From positions 1 to 8,993 of the forward strand of contig JAHQWY010000135.1 of assembly GCA_029856445.1 (NCBI GenBank): 8,993 nucleotides of DNA, in the 5' to 3' direction. The DNA is from Promethearchaeia archaeon. GTDB lineage: Archaea > Asgardarchaeota > Lokiarchaeia > Sigyniarchaeales > SOKP01. The position numbers and the translations under genes were made by a program. Shown here in pieces: positions 6,123 through 8,993 of the stretch (the first letter of the stretch is position 1; every line of letters begins with the position of its first letter). The notes below the pieces were generated by a model. It did no database searches. It had not been told where the DNA came from and worked only from the letters and a program-made list of their open reading frames with translations.

Positions 6123-7013
6123 ATGGTTGTTGAAATAACTCCTCAGGCGAATTTTTGTCCTGAATGTGGCGGGGGTACGATCTCTATCCATCAGAGAGGG
6201 GAGACAGTGTGCCAGCAATGCGGTTTGGTTGTAAATGAGAAGGAAGTTGACATTTCTCATAGTGGAATAAGAGCCTATTCAAAACAGGAGAAGGATAAAA
6301 AAGAACGAACAGGCTGCCCTATATCCATTTTAATGCCGGATATTGGTTTGAGTACTATTATCGATAGAACAAAGATCAAGAATCCTGATTTAAGAAGGGC
6401 AGCTAAGTGGAACACGCATTTATCATGGGAAAAAAGAAATATGCTTATAGCTATAACTGAATTAAAGAGGATTGGCGGTAATTTAAATTTTCCAGAGCGA
6501 GTTAAAAAGGCAGCAGTTCGTCTTTATAAAGAGGTATTTAAAAAGAATTTATTACGTGGAAGGTCAATAAATGGGATGATTGCGGCATGTGCGTATTATG
6601 TATGCAAACAAGAAAGAATACCAATTACACTCCAGGAAATCTTAAGTGAAGCTTCAATTAATGATAACATTGTAAAAAAATGTTATAAAATTTTAGTACG
6701 AGAATTGAACTTAAAATCCCCACATATCGATCCAATTGCATTAATTCCAAGGTATTGTGCGGATTTAAAATTAGACATTAATATTGAGAAAGAAGCAATA
6801 AAAGTGCTCACAAATTTCATAAACTCAACATCTATCTGTGGCAAAGATCCAAAGGGGTTATGTGCAGGAGCGGTTTATTTAGTAGCAAAATTAAAGAACC
6901 AAAAAATAAGCCAAAAAGATATTTCACGAGTTATAGGGGTTACAGAGGTAACCTTACGCTCGAGATATAAAGAATTTTTACAACATGTTAGTTTTAATTT
7001 TAATGCAAACTAA
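6123..7013 (+). CDS. tfb: Transcription initiation factor IIB (TFB)
   Basis: Archaeal TFB, 296 residues, about the usual length. It bridges TBP bound at the TATA box and RNA polymerase to start transcription. The N-terminal zinc ribbon has all four ligands (C12, C15, C30, C33). The B-reader/linker segment follows (about 46-82), with RTGCPIS and GLSTIID recognisable. Two cyclin-like repeats cover about 93-180 and 190-290; the first carries RGRSINGMIAACAYYVC (145-161), and the second ends in the BRE-reading helix region VTEVTLRSRYKEF (273-285). The reader is atypical: the common GxEWRAF is GIRAY, so the Trp is absent, and the usual HDxGLST context is PDIGLST. This suggests a divergent or specialised TFB rather than the housekeeping copy, which only genome context can settle. 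An in-frame TAA at 6114 fixes the start. The gene has its own promoter and a repeat-rich leader, and converges on uL2. Confidence 0.95.
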   Translation: MVVEITPQANFCPECGGGTISIHQRGETVCQQCGLVVNEKEVDISHSGIRAYSKQEKDKKERTGCPISILMPDIGLSTIIDRTKIKNPDLRRAAKWNTHLSWEKRNMLIAITELKRIGGNLNFPERVKKAAVRLYKEVFKKNLLRGRSINGMIAACAYYVCKQERIPITLQEILSEASINDNIVKKCYKILVRELNLKSPHIDPIALIPRYCADLKLDINIEKEAIKVLTNFINSTSICGKDPKGLCAGAVYLVAKLKNQKISQKDISRVIGVTEVTLRSRYKEFLQHVSFNFNAN

Positions 7014-7047
7014 GTTTTTCCTTTTTCATTTCCAATAGGGTTAGATT

Positions 7048-7071
7048 TGAGGAGTATTTTCTCCTCATTTT
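7048..7071 (+). terminator. Stem-loop terminator after TFB
   Basis: Perfect seven-base stem TGAGGAG (7048-7054) and CTCCTCA (7061-7067) with loop TATTTT, followed by TTTT, 35 bases past the TFB stop. The T-rich stretch at 7014-7027 just after the stop may also end transcripts. The hairpin could also limit read-through from the convergent uL2 gene, but it has no T-run on that strand. Confidence 0.55.
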
Positions 7072-7137
7072 GTCATAAATTAAAATGATTTTAGATTCTA
7101 TATTATTTTAAGCTTAAGGAAATACAAAATAGAAGTT

Positions 7138-7866
7138 TTAATTTTGATGTCCTGTTCTACGAGCAGCTATTTGTCCAACTTTCCTACCTGGTGGAGTATT
7201 TCTGCTAGTTGTCGTAGATTTGTGAGGAGATTGCTTAGCTCCACCTCCATAAGGATGAGATGCAGCATTCATGGCGACTCCTCTCACCACAGGCCACTTT
7301 TTTGCCTTAGATCTATTATAATAAAATTTATTACCTGCCTTTAAAAAGGGTTTGTCTGTTCTTCCTCCACCAGCAACAACACCGATAGTTGCAAGGCAAT
7401 TTTCATTTACCCATTTGGTTTTCTTTGACCGAAATAGGAGTTCAACTTTATTTCCAGATTTGTTTCTTACAATCGCGGCAACGCCAGAGGATCTTGCGAA
7501 TTTACCTCCATCCTGAGGGGTGCTTTCGATGTTAAACACTAATGTTCCAAGTGGCATTTTTTTTAAAGGGAAAATATTGCCAACTTCTATGGGTTGTCCA
7601 TAACCTGTTTTAGATTGGATGAATTCTTGTCCTATATATATACCCTCTGGAGCAAGCCAATATCCTTTCTCCTCATCGTCATACTTAACTATTGCTACTG
7701 GAGCTCCTCGTCCTGGAGAATGGATAAGATCTATTACTTTAAATTTAAATAATTTCTCACTTTTTTTAAAAGGACGGTATTTTATAGGTCCAATGTGCCG
7801 ATGTGAGGGCGATCGAAAGGGTAAAGTCCCTCTACCTTTCCGTTGAGCTAAAATTCGCTTTCCCAT
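7138..7866 (-). CDS. rpl2: 50S ribosomal protein uL2 (archaeal L2)
   Basis: Full-length archaeal-type L2 of 242 residues, the rRNA-binding protein near the peptidyl-transferase centre. The N-terminus MGKRILAQRKGRG, the central TPQDGGKFARSSGVAA and GVVAGGGRTDKPFLKAG, and the C-terminal GVAMNAASHPYGGGAKQSPH and PPGRKVGQIAARRTG are hallmarks of the family. The conserved loop His (H204) is present, but the residue before it is Ser where many L2 proteins have Asp. GTGA (7875-7872, minus strand) gives a Shine-Dalgarno five bases before the ATG. A TATA-like AATTTAAAG around 7910-7918 could give it its own promoter. In most archaea this gene lies between rpl23 and rps19 in the S10-type operon; here gatD is upstream and a convergent tfb downstream, so it is separated from its usual partners. 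Confidence 0.97.
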   Translation of the reverse strand: MGKRILAQRKGRGTLPFRSPSHRHIGPIKYRPFKKSEKLFKFKVIDLIHSPGRGAPVAIVKYDDEEKGYWLAPEGIYIGQEFIQSKTGYGQPIEVGNIFPLKKMPLGTLVFNIESTPQDGGKFARSSGVAAIVRNKSGNKVELLFRSKKTKWVNENCLATIGVVAGGGRTDKPFLKAGNKFYYNRSKAKKWPVVRGVAMNAASHPYGGGAKQSPHKSTTTSRNTPPGRKVGQIAARRTGHQN

Positions 7867-7937
7867 TTACTTCACGATATTTTCTGGATAGACAAATAAA
7901 TTATTCAAACTTTAAATTTTTTATTGTTTTCAATGGA

Positions 7938-8993
7938 TTAGAGTTTATTATTTTTTAGAAGTTGATCGATATTATAATTGAAGGCAATTGGTATTTCTCT
8001 TTCAATAAATTCTCCTGCGATATTTTCAAGGAGTAATTTTTTAATTCCTTCAGAATCGCTAGTTTGTCCTAATACCCAGCCTAATTTAACGAATCCAACC
8101 TCAGGTAATAGATTTCTTCCTGGAATAACACCCAGGTCCAATAGTTCTCGTCCTGTTGAATATACATTCATGCCAACGAACCCATGGAGAGTTTGTGTGG
8201 TCATAAGAATTGTCATTCCTTCTTGTACTGCTCTTTCTATAGAGTTATAGAGATTAGTAGGTAAATGACCTAATCCCGTTCCAGCAAAAACAATCCCTTT
8301 ATATCCTTTATCGATGTAGAAATCAATTATTTCAGTATCAATTTCAGGATATGAATAAATGAGGGCTACTTTCTTCTCGAAGTTTGTATTTGCGATTGTA
8401 TTAGATTTTGATCTTTTTCTATAATCTTGAGTAAACATTTTAATTTCATTATCCTTAATCATTCCAAGGGGGATATTATCGATTGTTCGAAACGTATCTC
8501 TTACAGAAGAATGCATTTTTCTTACAGTAGTTCCTCTGTGAATTAATCCGTAATCATGTGATGTAGAGCCTAACATTGCAATAACGACTTCAGCGATATC
8601 AGAGTTAGCTACAATTGCGGCATTTATCAAATTTAAAGCAGCATCAGAGGAAGGTCTATCAGAACTTCTTTGACTTCCCACCAATACGACAGGGATAGAT
8701 AAGTCCTTTAACATGAATGATAAAGCAGCACTAGTAAAAGACATTGTATCTGTTCCATGTCCAATCATTATACCATCAATTCCAGAATTTGCTGCCGTTT
8801 CAATTTTTTTTGCTAACTTTTGCCAATATTCATGCTTCATATTTTCTGATAAAATTTCAAAAACCATTTCACAATCAATGTTACAAATTTCTGCTAATTC
8901 TGGAACAGCACTAAATAATTCTCCTGGAGTAAAAGAAGGTATTACTGCTCCTGTGGTATAATCTAATCTTGAAGCAACTGTTCCACCTGTACC
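7938..8993 (-). CDS. gatD: Glutamyl-tRNA(Gln) amidotransferase subunit D (5' partial)
   Basis: Asparaginase-like subunit of the archaeal GatDE enzyme, which releases ammonia from an amide donor so that GatE can convert Glu-tRNA(Gln) to Gln-tRNA(Gln). The frame runs off the window end; 351 residues are visible and the N-terminal domain is missing. The ATG at 8867 is internal. Visible residues begin GTGGTVASRLDYTTGAVIP, a GatD signature with the catalytic Thr at visible residue 5. GHGTDTM follows with T81 and D82, then GSQRSSDRPSSDA, and RKMHSS with K159, which fits the catalytic Lys. GTGLGHLP and the C-terminal region are typical. DYxTGAV separates it from plain type I asparaginases. It is followed after 71 bases by uL2 on the same strand; the pair may be co-transcribed, although uL2 may have its own promoter. 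gatE is not in the window. Confidence 0.94.
   Translation of the reverse strand, partial: GTGGTVASRLDYTTGAVIPSFTPGELFSAVPELAEICNIDCEMVFEILSENMKHEYWQKLAKKIETAANSGIDGIMIGHGTDTMSFTSAALSFMLKDLSIPVVLVGSQRSSDRPSSDAALNLINAAIVANSDIAEVVIAMLGSTSHDYGLIHRGTTVRKMHSSVRDTFRTIDNIPLGMIKDNEIKMFTQDYRKRSKSNTIANTNFEKKVALIYSYPEIDTEIIDFYIDKGYKGIVFAGTGLGHLPTNLYNSIERAVQEGMTILMTTQTLHGFVGMNVYSTGRELLDLGVIPGRNLLPEVGFVKLGWVLGQTSDSEGIKKLLLENIAGEFIEREIPIAFNYNIDQLLKNNKL

Noticed and set aside
7144..8961. Plus-strand open frames opposite uL2 and gatD
   Set aside because: Both minus-strand genes are certain from conserved motifs along their full visible length, so the opposite frames are shadows.
7938..8993. Plain type I L-asparaginase
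   Set aside because: The ASRLDYTTGAV segment and overall motif set are those of GatD. Plain asparaginases lack the DYxTGAV extension of the first motif.

Overview
The window is AT-rich archaeal DNA. The archaeal-type genes are a transcription initiation factor TFB, a ribosomal protein uL2 of archaeal type, and a GatD-type Glu-tRNA(Gln) amidotransferase subunit. A transmembrane protein with a longin-like domain and response regulators built on a ribbon-helix-helix domain point, by inference from protein style, to an Asgard archaeon (Promethearchaeota, Lokiarchaeia-like). No rRNA, tRNA, CRISPR array or insertion sequence was found.

Layout. Bases 2-901 (+) hold the C-terminal part of a membrane-embedded M28 metallopeptidase whose start lies before the window. 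It converges on two tandem paralogous regulators on the minus strand (947-1837 and 2204-3037). Each has an N-terminal ribbon-helix-helix DNA-binding domain, a HisKA-type phosphoacceptor domain without an ATPase domain, and a C-terminal receiver domain. Next on the minus strand is a one-helix membrane protein with a cytoplasmic longin-like domain and predicted winged helices (3455-4906). Its frame stays open for about 300 bases upstream and encodes an Ig-like ectodomain segment with no ordinary start codon, so the gene looks like the 3' part of a longer one. A 66-residue, two-helix membrane protein (5232-5432, minus) follows, then about 690 bases of AT-rich non-coding DNA with divergent promoters. 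TFB (6123-7013, +) converges on the uL2 gene (7138-7866, minus). uL2 lies behind a partial gatD (7938-8993, minus), away from its usual ribosomal operon partners.

How the parts relate. Four genes belong to information processing or its control: TFB, uL2, GatD and the regulator pair. The most unusual signals are: (1) the RHH-HisKA-REC architecture in tandem copies; (2) in both copies, a reading frame that continues upstream of the first ATG to an aligned ATT codon, with exact residue spacing and conserved ISG[E/Q]K residues, which suggests AUU initiation; (3) the start-less ectodomain remnant; (4) a GTACACAAA motif found three times, only between genes; (5) an orphan uL2 gene.
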